From Streptococcus mitis (GTDB taxonomy: Bacteria; Bacillota; Bacilli; Lactobacillales; Streptococcaceae), in assembly GCF_946190375.1 (NCBI RefSeq), contig NZ_CAMIAF010000006.1, positions 46,146 to 110,145 of the forward strand: a stretch of DNA of 64,000 nucleotides. The letters are read 5' to 3'. The position numbers and the translations under genes were made by a program. Below, one piece after another: positions 48,515 to 57,903 of the stretch (positions are counted from its first letter, which is position 1; each line of letters starts with the position of its first letter). The notes under the pieces are model-generated. The model made no database searches and was not told where the DNA came from. It saw only the letters and a program-made list of their open reading frames with translations.

Positions 48515-49216
48515 ATGCGCTGGCTTTTTCGTTTGATAGGGGCTTTCTTTTCTTTTATTTGGCGTTTGTTTTGGCGCCTGGTTTGGATTGTTTTGCTTTT
48601 ATGCACTCTTGCTTTTGGATTTCTCTGGTATCTGAACGGGGATTTTCAAGGAGCGCTGAAGCAAGCAGAGCGGTCAGTAAAGATTGGTCAACAAAGTATC
48701 GACCAATGGGAAAGAACAGGGCAACTGCCTAAGTTGAACCAGACAGATAGCCACCAGCATTCTGAAGGAAGGTGGCCACAGGCTTCTGCTCGTATTTACT
48801 TGGATCCCCAGATGGATTCACGCTTTCAAGAAGCTTATTTAGAAGCAATCCAGAATTGGAATCAAACTGGTGCTTTTAACTTTGAAATTGTGACTGAGTC
48901 CAGCAAGGCGGATATCTTGGCTACTGAGATGAACAACGGAAACACTCCTGTGGCAGGAGAGGCAGAAAGTCAGACCAATCTCTTGACGGGGCAATTCTTG
49001 TCTGTAACGGTGCGCCTGAATCATTATTATTTGTCCAATCCTAACTATGGCTATTCCTTTGAGCGTATTGTCCATACGGCAGAACATGAGTTGGGGCATG
49101 CAATTGGCTTGGACCATACAGATGAGAAGTCTGTCATGCAACCAGCAGGTTCCTTTTATGGTATCCAGGAAGTGGATGTTGCAAACCTTCGAAAAATATA
49201 TGAGACTACTGAGTAG
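48515..49216 (+). CDS. Membrane-anchored zinc metalloprotease (M10-like)
   Basis: A 233-residue protein with an N-terminal membrane anchor (about 12-40, aromatic-rich) and an extracellular metzincin domain. The zinc motif [11 protein letters not shown] is at 191-201 (H191, H195, H201; catalytic E192), with a Met-turn SVMQP at 207-211. I start at ATG 48515 behind GTGGAGAGAC; a longer frame adds seven residues with no ribosome site. Matrixin-like; target unknown. Located between murMN and uvrC. Confidence 0.85.
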   Translation: MRWLFRLIGAFFSFIWRLFWRLVWIVLLLCTLAFGFLWYLNGDFQGALKQAERSVKIGQQSIDQWERTGQLPKLNQTDSHQHSEGRWPQASARIYLDPQMDSRFQEAYLEAIQNWNQTGAFNFEIVTESSKADILATEMNNGNTPVAGEAESQTNLLTGQFLSVTVRLNHYYLSNPNYGYSFERIVHTAEHELGHAIGLDHTDEKSVMQPAGSFYGIQEVDVANLRKIYETTE

Positions 49217-49240
49217 GGAACAATCTTTCCCTACTTTTTT
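49213..49240 (+). terminator. Terminator overlapping the protease stop
   Basis: GTAGGG / CCCTAC with a 10-base loop and six T. It includes the stop codon of the metalloprotease gene, and its T run leads straight into the uvrC -10 box. Confidence 0.82.
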
Positions 49241-49248
49241 GCTATAAT
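49240..49248 (+). promoter_or_regulatory. uvrC extended -10 promoter, apparently leaderless
   Basis: TGCTATAAT ends at 49248. The usual start point, 7 bases further on, is 49255, exactly the A of the uvrC ATG. No Shine-Dalgarno is present, and a terminator just upstream blocks read-through. Confidence 0.6.
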
Positions 49249-49254
49249 AGAACT

Positions 49255-51102
49255 ATGAATAACTTGATTAAATCAAAACTAGAGCTCTTGCCGACCAGCC
49301 CTGGTTGTTACATTCACAAGGATAAAAACGGCACCATTATCTATGTAGGAAAGGCAAAAAATCTGCGTAACCGAGTGAGATCTTATTTCCGTGGGAGTCA
49401 CGATACCAAGACAGAGACCTTGGTATCTGAAATTGTAGATTTTGAGTTTATTGTTACGGAGTCTAATATTGAGGCACTTCTCCTAGAAATTAATCTGATT
49501 AAGGAAAATAAGCCCAAGTACAATATCATGCTCAAGGATGATAAGTCCTATCCTTTCATCAAGATTACCAATGAACGCTATCCTCGTTTGATTATCACCC
49601 GTCAGGTCAAGAAGGACGGCGGTCTCTACTTTGGCCCTTATCCAGATGTAGGGGCAGCCAATGAAATCAAGCGGCTACTGGATCGGATTTTCCCTTTTAG
49701 AAAGTGTACTAATCCACCTTCTAAGGTCTGTTTTTACTACCATATCGGTCAATGTATGGCCCACACTATCTGTAAGAAGGATGAGGCCTACTTCAAGTCT
49801 ATGGCTCAGGAGGTTTCTGACTTCTTAAAAGGACAGGATGACAAAATCATCGATGACCTCAAGGGCAAGATGGCATCCGCAGCACAAAGTATGGAGTTTG
49901 AACGTGCAGCGGAATACCGTGACCTGATTCAGGCCATTGGAACGCTTCGAACCAAGCAACGGGTCATGGCCAAGGACCTCCAAAACCGTGATGTCTTTGG
50001 CTACTATGTGGCCAAGGGATGGATGTGTGTCCAGGTTTTCTTTGTCCGTCAGGGCAAGCTCATTGAGCGCGATGTCAATCTTTTTCCCTATTATAATGAT
50101 CCGGATGAGGATTTTCTAACCTATGTGGGACAATTTTATCAAGAAAAATCTCACCTAGTACCCAATGAGGTACTGATTCCGCAAGATATCGATGAAGAAG
50201 CAGTCAAGGTCTTGGCGGATACCAAGATTCTCAAACCCCAGCGTGGAGAGAAAAAGCAACTGGTCAATCTGGCTATAAAGAATGCTCGAGTTAGTCTGGA
50301 ACAGAAATTCAACCTGCTAGAGAAATCTGTTGAAAAGACACAAGGAGCTATTGAAAATCTAGGTCGTTTGCTCCAAATCCCGACCCCAGTTCGCATCGAG
50401 TCCTTCGATAACTCCAACATCATGGGAACTAGCCCTGTTTCAGCCATGGTGGTCTTTGTTAACGGCAAACCAAGTAAAAAAGATTACCGTAAGTACAAAA
50501 TCAAGACTGTCGTTGGACCAGACGATTATGCCAGTATGAGAGAGGTCATTCGCAGGCGTTATGGTCGAGTTCAACATGACGGCTTGACTCCGCCAGATTT
50601 GATTGTCATTGATGGGGGACAAGGTCAGGTCAATATCGCCAAGCAGGTCATCCAAGAGGAGCTGGGCTTGGACATTCCAATTGCTGGTCTGCAAAAGAAT
50701 GACAAGCACCAAACCCATGAATTGCTCTTTGGAGATCCGCTTGAGGTGGTGGAGTTGTCTCGCAATTCTCAAGAATTTTTCCTTCTCCAGCGCATCCAAG
50801 ATGAGGTGCACCGCTTTGCCATCACCTTCCATCGCCAACTGCGCTCCAAAAATTCCTTTTCATCACAACTGGATGGAATTGAAGGGCTGGGACCTAAACG
50901 CAAGCAGAATCTCATGAAGCATTTCAAGTCTTTGACCAAAATCAAGGAAGCCAGTGTGGATGAGATTGTCGAAGTTGGGGTGCCAAGACTTGTCGCAGAA
51001 GCTGTGCAAAGAAAGTTGAACCCGCAGGAAGAAGAGGAATTAGCTCAAGTTGCGGAAGAAAGAGTAGAATATCAAACAGAAGGAGACCATCATGAACCAT
51101 AA
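49255..51102 (+). CDS. uvrC: Excinuclease ABC subunit C
   Basis: A 615-residue nucleotide excision repair nuclease that cuts on both sides of a lesion. Domains: GIY-YIG (about 12-95; [19 protein letters not shown]), a Cys-rich linker, a UVR motif (about 200-235), the C-terminal RNase H-like nuclease (about 380-540; [21 protein letters not shown]), and tandem HhH near 555-600. There is no ribosome binding site before the ATG; transcription probably begins at the ATG itself. The end overlaps by 11 bases the start of a truncated copy of the phosphodiesterase gene. Confidence 0.96.
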   Translation: MNNLIKSKLELLPTSPGCYIHKDKNGTIIYVGKAKNLRNRVRSYFRGSHDTKTETLVSEIVDFEFIVTESNIEALLLEINLIKENKPKYNIMLKDDKSYPFIKITNERYPRLIITRQVKKDGGLYFGPYPDVGAANEIKRLLDRIFPFRKCTNPPSKVCFYYHIGQCMAHTICKKDEAYFKSMAQEVSDFLKGQDDKIIDDLKGKMASAAQSMEFERAAEYRDLIQAIGTLRTKQRVMAKDLQNRDVFGYYVAKGWMCVQVFFVRQGKLIERDVNLFPYYNDPDEDFLTYVGQFYQEKSHLVPNEVLIPQDIDEEAVKVLADTKILKPQRGEKKQLVNLAIKNARVSLEQKFNLLEKSVEKTQGAIENLGRLLQIPTPVRIESFDNSNIMGTSPVSAMVVFVNGKPSKKDYRKYKIKTVVGPDDYASMREVIRRRYGRVQHDGLTPPDLIVIDGGQGQVNIAKQVIQEELGLDIPIAGLQKNDKHQTHELLFGDPLEVVELSRNSQEFFLLQRIQDEVHRFAITFHRQLRSKNSFSSQLDGIEGLGPKRKQNLMKHFKSLTKIKEASVDEIVEVGVPRLVAEAVQRKLNPQEEEELAQVAEERVEYQTEGDHHEP

Positions 51103-51187
51103 AATCGCAATTTTATCAGATATTCATGGCAATGCGACAGCCTTAGAAGCAGTGATTGCAGAATCCTCAGCAAAAACGAATGATTAA
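51092..51187 (+). pseudogene. Truncated 5' stub of the phosphodiesterase gene
   Basis: Bases 51092-51162 repeat the first 71 bases of the intact gene at 53961 with three mismatches. The strong GGAGACCATC ribosome site and the 11-base overlap with uvrC show this is the original start of the gene. After codon 23 the sequence diverges and stops at 51185-51187, giving a 31-residue dead peptide. It marks the left edge of an inserted segment. Confidence 0.85.
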
Positions 51188-51241
51188 TATGTCAATTAGG
51201 ATTTTGCGAACAGTCTACTGTGATAGAATGGAAAGTCAGTT

Positions 51242-52219
51242 ATGATACCTATAGAAAAATCAAATCCGTTTGAAGTTGAAAAAATATGCTTGGAATTATA
51301 TGAGAAAATGAAATTTCAGGATTATCCTGAATTTAAATATGAGTTAAATAACTGGGTTGTAAATAATATACCGAGACTTGAGAGTAAACAGGATGCTTTT
51401 CTGAATATAATGAAGGATGAATTTTCATTCTTAAAGGATTATAAAGGATTATTGGATAATTTCATAGATAAAGAATCTAGATTAGCAGAGTATCTAAAAA
51501 AATCTTATAGCAAGATAGATGCAAAATTAAGGAAGAAGATAATTGATTTAAAGAATGTTTCGGTATGTCCATATTGCAATCGTAATTATATAAACTCAAC
51601 ATATACAATGCTTCACTGTGATAATTGTAATCAAGACTTATTGATAATTGATGAGGTTGAAAAAGAATGTCCAGGTTGTAATCAAGAGATTAACGGTCAG
51701 ACTAAAGTAGTAAACACTGCTCAACTAGACCATTTTTTTCCAAAAGACAGCTATCCACTGTTTGCTGTTTCATTTTATAATTTAATCCCTAGTTGTTATA
51801 GTTGTAATCATGTGAAATCAAATAAGGATTTAGAATATAGTCCCTATGATACTAGTTTTTCATTCGATGATGTAAAATTTACATACATTCCAAAGTCTGC
51901 TGATGAGATTGAAATCAAAATCATTTCATATGATTCGGATTTTAAAATTGGCATTGGTGATTTGGGTATAGAGGAGCTATATCAAAGCCACATTGATGTA
52001 GTAAATGAATTGATTTGGAAAAAAGAAGTATACACAGATAGTTATAGAGAAGGCTTGTCAAAAATCTTAAATCAAACAGATCTTGAATTAAGTGCAGCTG
52101 AGTTGAATCGCTTTATAACAGGTTACTACACAGACAAAGAAAACTATGGGAAAAGACCGCTTTCAAAAATGGTTACAGATATTAGCAAAGAAATTGGACT
52201 AGTAGGAGAAGAAGAATGA
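51242..52219 (+). CDS. HNH endonuclease-like protein of a two-gene defence-like module
   Basis: A 325-residue protein with an HNH core. LDH (162-164), N180 and the CYSC pair (185-188) followed by NHVKSNK form the beta-beta-metal site, while CPYC (109-112), CDNC (126-129) and CPGC (143-146) look like structural zinc pairs. A helical N-terminal 100 residues and a helical C-terminus flank it. It is AT-rich, unlike uvrC. Its stop overlaps the next ATG (ATGA), tightly coupling it to the ATPase. Septu PtuB has a comparable HNH role, but there it follows the ATPase gene. Confidence 0.8.
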   Translation: MIPIEKSNPFEVEKICLELYEKMKFQDYPEFKYELNNWVVNNIPRLESKQDAFLNIMKDEFSFLKDYKGLLDNFIDKESRLAEYLKKSYSKIDAKLRKKIIDLKNVSVCPYCNRNYINSTYTMLHCDNCNQDLLIIDEVEKECPGCNQEINGQTKVVNTAQLDHFFPKDSYPLFAVSFYNLIPSCYSCNHVKSNKDLEYSPYDTSFSFDDVKFTYIPKSADEIEIKIISYDSDFKIGIGDLGIEELYQSHIDVVNELIWKKEVYTDSYREGLSKILNQTDLELSAAELNRFITGYYTDKENYGKRPLSKMVTDISKEIGLVGEEE

Positions 52220-53877
52220 AATTAATTGCCTTGGTGATTAAACAGTATGATGAGTTTTTTAAGAATCAGATTTTTAATTTTTCAGACGAATATAAAGTAA
52301 GTTTTGATTTTGAAACGAATGAATTAAAAATTGATAAAAATCCAGACTATATTGAAAACTTTTATGGAGAGTCTATTTATAATATTTCACCTATAGTTGG
52401 TATAAATGGTGTGGGAAAAAGCACAATTTTAAATCTAATAGGCTATTATCATCGAGAGGAAGATCAAAACAAAGATATAAATCAATTTTTCTGTATATAT
52501 TTAGATACTAATGGTAAATTTTATCTATTCGATAAAAATTTTGATTTATCGTCAATTACTATAGAAGGTCTAGCAACAGATCAAGTTGATATAAATGGAT
52601 ACTGTGATGATCAAAAGAGAGATAAGTTGATTTATATCATGAACGAAGATAGACGTCCAAGCGGAAGCTACGGAGGTTCATCATTATTAGATGTTCACTT
52701 AGCAGAATCTTCTAGATGGTATATTTTGAATGGTATTTTTGAAGCTTATGAAGTATTATATTCTCGAGGATTAGTTTCTTCGTCATATAAATTTAGTTTT
52801 GGAGTCAGTAAGTATGATATTCCAGATAAATATTTAAATGGTTGGGAAAATAGAGAGTTTTTCTCCTGTCTCATTTTGAAAATAATTGTGAAGATTTGTA
52901 AAGACTTTAAGTATTGCTTAAGAGATGAAGAAATTGAAATATATTTTATAGATGGTAATTATTTGAACCTATTTGATAAAATAAAAACAGAAATAGAAAC
53001 AGAAGAAATGAACGAATTTCTGAATTTATTAGTCGATTTTTTAAATAATTTAGAACAATTTATTCATAAGTATAAGACAAAAGAATACAGTGATAGTACG
53101 AAAAGTCGGATAGTTGAGATTGGATATGTAGAAAAGAATTTTGATAATCGAATCGAATTTGAAAAACTATATCTAGACTATGAAAAATTAGAAAAGAATG
53201 CAATAGATTTGAAGTACTATGGTTTTAGAGTAATAGATGACTTTTATTATAATATGTCTACTGGTGAAACAAATATATTAAAAGTGATGAGTTATGTAAA
53301 GTGGTTACAAATGAATCCCTCTCAAGGGCCATGTCAATTAGTAGTGGATGAATTAGAATCGGGTATGCATCTCGAATGGTCTAGAACCTTAATAAATTTT
53401 TTAGTCAACTATATAAATGAAATCAATAGAATAGTAGGAATGAACTTCCAACTCATCTTCACAACTCATTCTCCTTACATGCTTTCGGATATTAAACCAG
53501 GAAATGTGATTATGCTTGAAAAGAGTCAAGAAACTGGATATTCAGAAGGTAAAGTTCTTCAAAATACTTTCGCTAAGAATATCCAAGAAATCATGAAGGA
53601 AAATTTGATCGATAACATTTATGGTGATTTTGCTTTAACAAAGATTAATTCTATGATAAGTAGACTGAATGGGGAAGAAGGAGATGAAGAAGAACTATTA
53701 AAAGAAATTCATTTAATCAGCGAGCCTATTCTTCGTAATAAATTATTAGAGATGTATGATAAGAAATACAATACCTCAGAATTTAGTATTGAAAAACAAC
53801 TACTAAAATTGAGTCTCACTGATGAACAACGCCAGAAGGTCAGAACAATGATTGAAGAAAATACAAGGAATACATAA
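52216..53877 (+). CDS. ABC-type AAA ATPase partner of the HNH protein (Septu-like)
   Basis: A 553-residue ATPase of the SMC/RecF-like class. Walker A GINGVGKST is at 62-70, a signature-like MSTGETNILKVMSY segment is near 350, Walker B LVVDELESGMH is near 375, and the H-loop TTHSPYMLSD is near 415. No TOPRIM nuclease follows, so it is not an OLD enzyme; the nuclease is supplied by the upstream HNH gene, as in PtuA-PtuB. No reverse transcriptase or retron RNA is visible. It ends 3 bases before the tandem repeat. The anti-phage role is inferred. Confidence 0.8.
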   Translation: MKLIALVIKQYDEFFKNQIFNFSDEYKVSFDFETNELKIDKNPDYIENFYGESIYNISPIVGINGVGKSTILNLIGYYHREEDQNKDINQFFCIYLDTNGKFYLFDKNFDLSSITIEGLATDQVDINGYCDDQKRDKLIYIMNEDRRPSGSYGGSSLLDVHLAESSRWYILNGIFEAYEVLYSRGLVSSSYKFSFGVSKYDIPDKYLNGWENREFFSCLILKIIVKICKDFKYCLRDEEIEIYFIDGNYLNLFDKIKTEIETEEMNEFLNLLVDFLNNLEQFIHKYKTKEYSDSTKSRIVEIGYVEKNFDNRIEFEKLYLDYEKLEKNAIDLKYYGFRVIDDFYYNMSTGETNILKVMSYVKWLQMNPSQGPCQLVVDELESGMHLEWSRTLINFLVNYINEINRIVGMNFQLIFTTHSPYMLSDIKPGNVIMLEKSQETGYSEGKVLQNTFAKNIQEIMKENLIDNIYGDFALTKINSMISRLNGEEGDEEELLKEIHLISEPILRNKLLEMYDKKYNTSEFSIEKQLLKLSLTDEQRQKVRTMIEENTRNT

Positions 53878-53880
53878 TTT

Positions 53881-53957
53881 ATGTAAACAAATAGTTTGAA
53901 ATACTAATGTAAACAAATAGTTTGAAATACTAATGTAAACGAATATTAGAAAGTAAT
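53881..53957 (+). repeat. 26-bp tandem repeat at the right edge of the insertion
   Basis: Two identical 26-base units (53881-53906, 53907-53932; start ATGTAAACAAATAGTTTG, end AAATACTA) and a degenerate third (from 53933, ATGTAAACGAATATTAG). They fill the gap between the ATPase stop and the phosphodiesterase start. A similar AAACGAATGATTA occurs at the left junction (51174-51186). Confidence 0.85.
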
Positions 53958-53960
53958 AAT

Positions 53961-54794
53961 ATGAACCATAAAATCGCAATTTTATCAGATATTCATGGCA
54001 ATGCGACGGCGCTAGAAGCAGTGATTGCAGATGCTAAAAATCAAGGAGTCAGTGAATACTGGCTTCTGGGAGATATTTTTCTTCCTGGTCCAGGCGCAAA
54101 TGACTTAGTCGCCCTGCTAAAGGACCTTCCTATCACAGCCAGTGTTCGAGGCAATTGGGATGATTGTGTCCTTGAGGCCTTGGATGGTGAATATGGTTTG
54201 GAACATCCACAAGAAATCCAGCTCATGCGATTGACCCAGTTTTTGATGGAGCGAATGGATCCTGCAACGATTGTCTGGTTACGAAGCTTACCTTTGCTAG
54301 AAAAGAAAGAAGTTGACGGACTGCGCTTTTCTCTTTCTCATAATTTGCCAAATAAGAACTATGGTGGTGACTTGCTAGTTGAGAATGATACAGAGAAATT
54401 TGATCAACTGCTAGATGCGGAAACCGACGTGGCAGTCTATGGTCATGTTCACAAGCAATTGCTTCGTTATGGCAGTCAAGGGCAACAAATTATCAATCCA
54501 GGTTCGATTGGTATGCCCTATTTTAATTGGGAAAAGTTAAAAAATCACCGTGCCCAGTATGCCGTGATAGAGATTGAAGATGGGGAATTGGTAAATATCC
54601 TATTTCGTAAAGTCGCTTATGATTATGAAGCGGAGTTAGAATTGGCCAAGTCCAAGGGACTTCCCTTTATCGAAATGTATGAAGAGCTACGAAGAGAAGA
54701 TAACTATCAGGGGCACAATCTGGAACTTTTAGCCGGCTTAATAGAAAAGCATGGGTATGTAGAGGATGTGAAGGATTATTTTGATTTTTTGTAA
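53961..54794 (+). CDS. Calcineurin-like phosphodiesterase (YfcE/MJ0936-type)
   Basis: A 277-residue metallophosphoesterase. The motifs are in order: DIHGN (10-14), GDIFLPGPG near 37-45, GNWDD near 63-67 and VYGHVHKQ near 157-164. Substrate unknown. The gene normally overlaps uvrC; here its first 71 bases are duplicated, and this intact copy lies behind the inserted HNH-ATPase module. Only a weak AGAAAG precedes its ATG, while the strong original ribosome site remains with the stub, so its translation has probably changed. Confidence 0.88.
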   Translation: MNHKIAILSDIHGNATALEAVIADAKNQGVSEYWLLGDIFLPGPGANDLVALLKDLPITASVRGNWDDCVLEALDGEYGLEHPQEIQLMRLTQFLMERMDPATIVWLRSLPLLEKKEVDGLRFSLSHNLPNKNYGGDLLVENDTEKFDQLLDAETDVAVYGHVHKQLLRYGSQGQQIINPGSIGMPYFNWEKLKNHRAQYAVIEIEDGELVNILFRKVAYDYEAELELAKSKGLPFIEMYEELRREDNYQGHNLELLAGLIEKHGYVEDVKDYFDFL

Positions 54795-54822
54795 GAGTTT
54801 CCTAAAATAACCAATGCAAACT

Positions 54823-54853
54823 AAAAACGATTGGCCTGTCCAATCGTTTTTAA
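54823..54853. terminator. Bidirectional terminator between convergent genes
   Basis: The perfect stem AAAAACGATTGG / CCAATCGTTTTT with a 5-base loop. It serves the phosphodiesterase and the leftward binding-protein gene. Confidence 0.9.
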
Positions 54854-54859
54854 TATATC

Positions 54860-55660
54860 TTATTGTAACTGAGATTGATCTGGGAGATAAGAACCACCTA
54901 GATAGGTATTGCTGAGTTTTTCAAGGGTTCCGTCTTGGTAGAGTTCTTTGAGTGCTTTATCAAATTGCTCTTTAAACTCTTTCTGGTCGCTTGAGAAAAT
55001 GATATAGTTGTTGGGGCTATCGGCAGAAGGTAAATCAACGACTGAGAGGTTTAAGTCACGGTCCTTGATAATCTTTTGAACGGATACCTTGTCAAAAACT
55101 AGGAAATCAAACTCTCCGTTAGCAAGGTCTAGGATTCGTTTACCGATATCTTCACCAGAAAAATCGATAGTAGCAGGATTATCAGTGTGTTTTTGATTCC
55201 AGTTATTGATGAATTGAGCGTTTGAAGTTCCGGTATCTTCTTGCGTTGTTTTACCAGCAATTTGGTCAAGTGAAGTCAAAGGATTTTTCTTGTTGCTGAC
55301 GAGGACGAGGGGGTTGTTCGAAATTGGAAGTGAGTAGAGGTATTTTTCAGCACGCTCTTCTGTGTAACTCAGGTTGTTGGCCGCAGCCTGATAGTGACCA
55401 GAATCAAGTCCTGGAAAGATACTCTCCCAGGCAGTTCTTTGGAATTGAATCTCGTAGTCACTGAGTTTTTCATCCACTGCTTTTAGAACTTCTATATCGA
55501 AGCCTGTCAAATTTCTCTTATCTTCGTAGTCAAATGGTGGCACGTCGCCAGCTGTAGCAACGACGATTGCCTTTTGAGAATTAGTCTCTTTGGGTGTGGA
55601 TTGATTCCCACAGGCAACTAAAAAGGGGATGATGGCTAGTAATAGGCTGAATTTTTTCAT
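54860..55660 (-). CDS. Amino acid ABC substrate-binding lipoprotein
   Basis: A 266-residue family 3 solute-binding protein with a lipoprotein signal (lipobox LVAC, C17). The start at 55660 follows GGAGATACT; five extra in-frame codons upstream lack a ribosome site. The mature protein shows VVATAGDVPPFDYEDKRNLTGFDIEV and a C-terminal DGTLEKLSNTYLGGSY. No permease or ATPase gene is adjacent, so it must work with a transporter encoded elsewhere. Confidence 0.88.
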   Translation of the reverse strand: MKKFSLLLAIIPFLVACGNQSTPKETNSQKAIVVATAGDVPPFDYEDKRNLTGFDIEVLKAVDEKLSDYEIQFQRTAWESIFPGLDSGHYQAAANNLSYTEERAEKYLYSLPISNNPLVLVSNKKNPLTSLDQIAGKTTQEDTGTSNAQFINNWNQKHTDNPATIDFSGEDIGKRILDLANGEFDFLVFDKVSVQKIIKDRDLNLSVVDLPSADSPNNYIIFSSDQKEFKEQFDKALKELYQDGTLEKLSNTYLGGSYLPDQSQLQ

Positions 55661-55830
55661 AGTATCTCCATTCAAATGTAAAGTACTTGCTAGTTTATCA
55701 GAAACTTTCCTGATGAACCAGTATATATTTTTTATGGTTGTGATAAAAAAACTTAATCATGAAAAATCCCTGCAAGCTCTTTCAAAATATGGTAAAATGG
55801 AAGCAGTAGAATTAGAAAAGGAAATCGATT

Positions 55831-56436
55831 ATGAAATTTCTTGAATTAAATAAAAAACGTCATGCGACCAAGCAGTTCACTGATAAGGCAGTTGATCCCA
55901 AAGATGTGCGTACGGCTATCGAAATTGCAACCTTGGCACCAAGCGCCCACAACAGCCAGCCTTGGAAATTTGTAGTGGTGCGTGAGAAAAATGCCGAACT
56001 AGCAAAATTGGCTTACGGTTCAAACTTTGAACAGGTATCATCAGCGCCTGTAACTATTGCCTTGTTTACAGACACAGATTTGGCTAAACGTGCTCGTAAG
56101 ATTGCCCGTGTTGGTGGTGCTCATAACTTTTCTGAAGAGCAACTTCAATACTTCATGAAGAATTTGCCTGCTGAATTTGCCCGTTACAATGAACAACAAG
56201 TCAGCGACTACCTAGCCCTCAATGCAGGTTTGGTTGCTATGAACTTGGTTCTGGCTCTTACAGACCAAGGAATCGGATCAAATCTGATCCTTGGTTTTGA
56301 CAAATCAAAAGTCAACGAAGTTTTGGAAATCGAAGACCGCTTCCGCCCAGAACTCTTGATTACAGTGGGATACACAGACGAAAAATTGGAACCAAGCTAC
56401 CGCTTGCCAGTAGATGAAATCATTGAGAAAAGATAG
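55831..56436 (+). CDS. Nitroreductase family flavoprotein
   Basis: A 201-residue FMN-dependent NAD(P)H oxidoreductase. FMN-contact motifs are visible: KKRHATKQF near the N-terminus, LAPSAHNSQPWKFVVV near 33-48 and GLVAMNLVLALTDQGIGS near 132-149. Physiological substrate unknown. AAAAGGAAATCGATT precedes the start. pepV follows after 13 bases. Confidence 0.9.
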   Translation: MKFLELNKKRHATKQFTDKAVDPKDVRTAIEIATLAPSAHNSQPWKFVVVREKNAELAKLAYGSNFEQVSSAPVTIALFTDTDLAKRARKIARVGGAHNFSEEQLQYFMKNLPAEFARYNEQQVSDYLALNAGLVAMNLVLALTDQGIGSNLILGFDKSKVNEVLEIEDRFRPELLITVGYTDEKLEPSYRLPVDEIIEKR

Positions 56437-56449
56437 AAAGAAGAAAGAA

Positions 56450-57850
56450 ATGACAACAATTGATTTTACAGCAGAAGTAGAAAAACGCAAAGAAGATCTC
56501 TTGGCTGACTTGTTTAGCCTTTTAGAAATCAACTCAGAACGTGATGACAGCAAGGTTGATGCTGAACATCCATTTGGACCTGGACCGGTAAAGGCCTTGG
56601 AAAAATTCCTTGAAATAGCAGACCGTGATGGCTACCCAACTAAGAATGTCGATAACTACGCAGGACATTTCGAGTTTGGAGAAGGAGAAGAAGTTCTCGG
56701 AATCTTTGCCCACATGGACGTGGTGCCAGCTGGTAGCGGTTGGGACACAGATCCTTACACACCAACTATCAAAGACGGTCGCCTTTATGCGCGTGGAGCT
56801 TCGGACGACAAGGGACCTACAACAGCTTGTTACTATGGTTTGAAAATCATCAAAGAATTGGGGCTTCCAACTTCTAAGAAGGTTCGCTTTATTGTCGGAA
56901 CAGACGAAGAATCAGGCTGGGCAGACATGGACTACTACTTCGAGCACGTAGGACTTGCAAAACCAGACTTCGGTTTCTCTCCAGATGCTGAATTCCCTAT
57001 CATCAATGGTGAAAAAGGAAATATCACGGAATACCTTCACTTTGCAGGTGAAAATACAGGTGCAGCCTGTCTTCACAGCTTCACAGGTGGTTTGCGTGAA
57101 AATATGGTACCTGAATCAGCAACAGCAGTCGTTTCAGGTGATTTGGCTGACTTGCAAGCTAAACTAGATGCCTTTGTTGCAGAACACAAACTTAGAGGAG
57201 AACTCCAAGAAGAAGCTGACCAATACAAGGTGACGATCATTGGTAAATCAGCCCACGGTGCTATGCCTGCTTCAGGTGTCAATGGTGCGACTTACCTAGC
57301 CCTCTTCCTTAGCCAGTTTGACTTTGCTGGTCCAGCTAAAGACTACCTTGACATCGCTGGTAAAATTCTCTTGAACGATCATGAGGGTGAAAATCTCAAG
57401 ATTGCTCATGTGGATGAAAAGATGGGTGCCCTTTCTATGAATGCGGGTGTATTCCGTTTTGATGAAACAAGTGCTGATAATACCATTGCCCTTAATATCC
57501 GCTATCCAAAAGGAACAAGTCCAGAACAAATCAAGTCAATCCTTGAAAACTTGTCGGTCGCTTCTGTTAGCCTTTCTGAACATGGTCATACGCCTCACTA
57601 TGTGCCAATGGAAGATCCACTTGTGCAAACCTTGTTGAATGTTTATGAAAAACAAACTGGTCTTAAAGGTCACGAGCAAGTCATCGGTGGTGGAACCTTT
57701 GGTCGCTTACTCGAACGCGGTGTTGCCTATGGTGCCATGTTCCCAGACTCAATTGACACCATGCACCAAGCTAATGAATTTATCGCCTTGGACGATCTCT
57801 TCCGAGCTGCAGCAATCTATGCCGAAGCTATTTACGAATTGATCAAATAA
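56450..57850 (+). CDS. pepV: Dipeptidase PepV (M20 family)
   Basis: A 466-residue zinc dipeptidase that completes peptide use. The metal ligands are in FAHMDVVPAG near 95-104, GASDDKGPT near 119-127 and GTDEESG near 153-159; an inserted dimer-mimic domain fills the middle (about 190-390). I start at ATG 56450, because an upstream in-frame ATG lies inside the nitroreductase gene and lacks a ribosome site. AGAAAGAAGAAAG precedes it. Confidence 0.94.
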   Translation: MTTIDFTAEVEKRKEDLLADLFSLLEINSERDDSKVDAEHPFGPGPVKALEKFLEIADRDGYPTKNVDNYAGHFEFGEGEEVLGIFAHMDVVPAGSGWDTDPYTPTIKDGRLYARGASDDKGPTTACYYGLKIIKELGLPTSKKVRFIVGTDEESGWADMDYYFEHVGLAKPDFGFSPDAEFPIINGEKGNITEYLHFAGENTGAACLHSFTGGLRENMVPESATAVVSGDLADLQAKLDAFVAEHKLRGELQEEADQYKVTIIGKSAHGAMPASGVNGATYLALFLSQFDFAGPAKDYLDIAGKILLNDHEGENLKIAHVDEKMGALSMNAGVFRFDETSADNTIALNIRYPKGTSPEQIKSILENLSVASVSLSEHGHTPHYVPMEDPLVQTLLNVYEKQTGLKGHEQVIGGGTFGRLLERGVAYGAMFPDSIDTMHQANEFIALDDLFRAAAIYAEAIYELIK

Positions 57851-57903
57851 AACGATAGAAGTCTGAGATTGTATGCTTAGACTTCTTTTTGGAGGGAAAG
57901 TAG

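Noticed and set aside
51242-53877. Retron (reverse transcriptase, ncRNA and PtuAB-type effectors)
   Set aside because: Only the HNH and ATPase genes are present; no reverse transcriptase frame or retron-like RNA could be found on either strand nearby.
53881-53957. CRISPR array
   Set aside because: The 26-base units are directly adjacent with no spacers, and there are no cas genes.
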